From contig JBBIUU010000144.1 in assembly GCA_037440125.1 (NCBI GenBank), positions 1 through 6,077 on the forward strand: a stretch of DNA of 6,077 nt. Direction: 5' to 3'. The notes beneath the pieces were generated by a model. The model searched no databases and was not told the DNA's origin. It saw only the letters and a list, made by a program, of their open reading frames with translations. The DNA comes from JAKAJA01 sp037440125. Lineage in GTDB: Bacteria; Acidobacteriota; UBA4820; DSQY01. Position 1 is the stretch's first letter. Each line of letters opens with the position of its first letter. Made by a program: the position numbers and the translations under genes. This document shows, in pieces, positions 5,873 to 6,077 of this stretch.

Positions 5873-6077
5873 ATGACCCAGAACGTGAAGTTCCTCGCCG
5901 GGAACGAGGCCTGCGTCGAAGGCGCGCTGGCCGCCGGCTGCCGCTTCTTCGCCGGCTATCCCATCTCGCCCTCCTCGGAGATCGCCGAGAAGATGTCGGC
6001 GCGCCTGCCCAAGCTGGGCGGCAAGTTCATCCAGATGGAGGACGAGATCGCCTCCATGGGCGCCATCATCGGCGCGA
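5873..6077 (+). CDS. korA: 2-oxoacid:ferredoxin oxidoreductase alpha subunit, probably 2-oxoglutarate-specific (partial, N-terminus only)
   Basis: First 68 codons of the alpha subunit, which supplies the pyrimidine-binding thiamine-diphosphate domain and helps bind the 2-oxoacid and CoA. The enzyme carries out 2-oxoglutarate + CoA + oxidised ferredoxin = succinyl-CoA + CO2 + reduced ferredoxin. Visible family signatures are GNEACVEGALAAGCRFFAGY (10-29), directly followed by PISPSSEIAE (30-39), and then QMEDEIASMGAIIGA (54-68), with the conserved glutamate region that contacts the cofactor. The family's usual YPITP is YPISP here, a conservative Thr to Ser change at S32. The start ATG follows a GGGAGG (5860-5865) at seven bases, and the gene begins 13 bases after the korD-like stop, so the two are clearly one operon. 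The gene continues beyond the right edge, where a beta subunit would be expected. The substrate is inferred from context. Confidence 0.9.
   Translation, partial: MTQNVKFLAGNEACVEGALAAGCRFFAGYPISPSSEIAEKMSARLPKLGGKFIQMEDEIASMGAIIGA

Overview
The window is strongly GC-rich, with third codon positions almost always G or C. It reads as chromosomal sequence from a free-living bacterium that runs a ferredoxin-linked citric-acid-cycle segment. Succinyl-CoA synthetase (sucC-sucD) followed by 2-oxoacid:ferredoxin oxidoreductase subunits (delta, then alpha), together with a large multidomain signalling cyclase, fits anaerobic or facultative lineages such as Acidobacteriota, Myxococcota or related high-GC phyla. 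The sequence alone does not settle the phylum. I see no mobile element, CRISPR array, tRNA or rRNA.

Layout: (a) 1-2519, minus strand: the first 839 codons of a large protein with two class III nucleotide cyclase domains followed by a P-loop NTPase. This is the architecture of mammalian soluble adenylyl cyclase (sAC, ADCY10); the C-terminus lies beyond the left edge. (b) 2520-2608: a short divergent intergenic region. (c) 2609-3208, plus strand: a GNAT-family N-acetyltransferase. (d) 3209-3375: a control region with a good sigma70-type promoter, an AT-rich palindrome and a run of eight C. (e) 3376-5440: sucC and sucD, separated by 10 bases. (f) 5441-5547: a gap with two consecutive hairpins. 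(g) 5548-5859: a double-[4Fe-4S] ferredoxin-like subunit (korD-like). (h) 5873 to the right edge: the start of the alpha subunit (korA-like).

How they work together: the Kor complex interconverts 2-oxoglutarate and succinyl-CoA using ferredoxin, and SucCD interconverts succinyl-CoA and succinate with ATP synthesis or use. Sequence (e)-(h) is therefore one metabolic block, usable oxidatively or reductively. The cyclase and acetyltransferase share a divergent promoter region and may form a signalling pair next to it, but a functional link is only inference.

The most interesting object is the cyclase. Its two catalytic domains have complementary defects, with metal-binding Asp residues kept only in C1 and transition-state Asn/Arg kept only in C2. 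The spacing matches human sAC, which implies one intramolecular active site plus one degenerate site.
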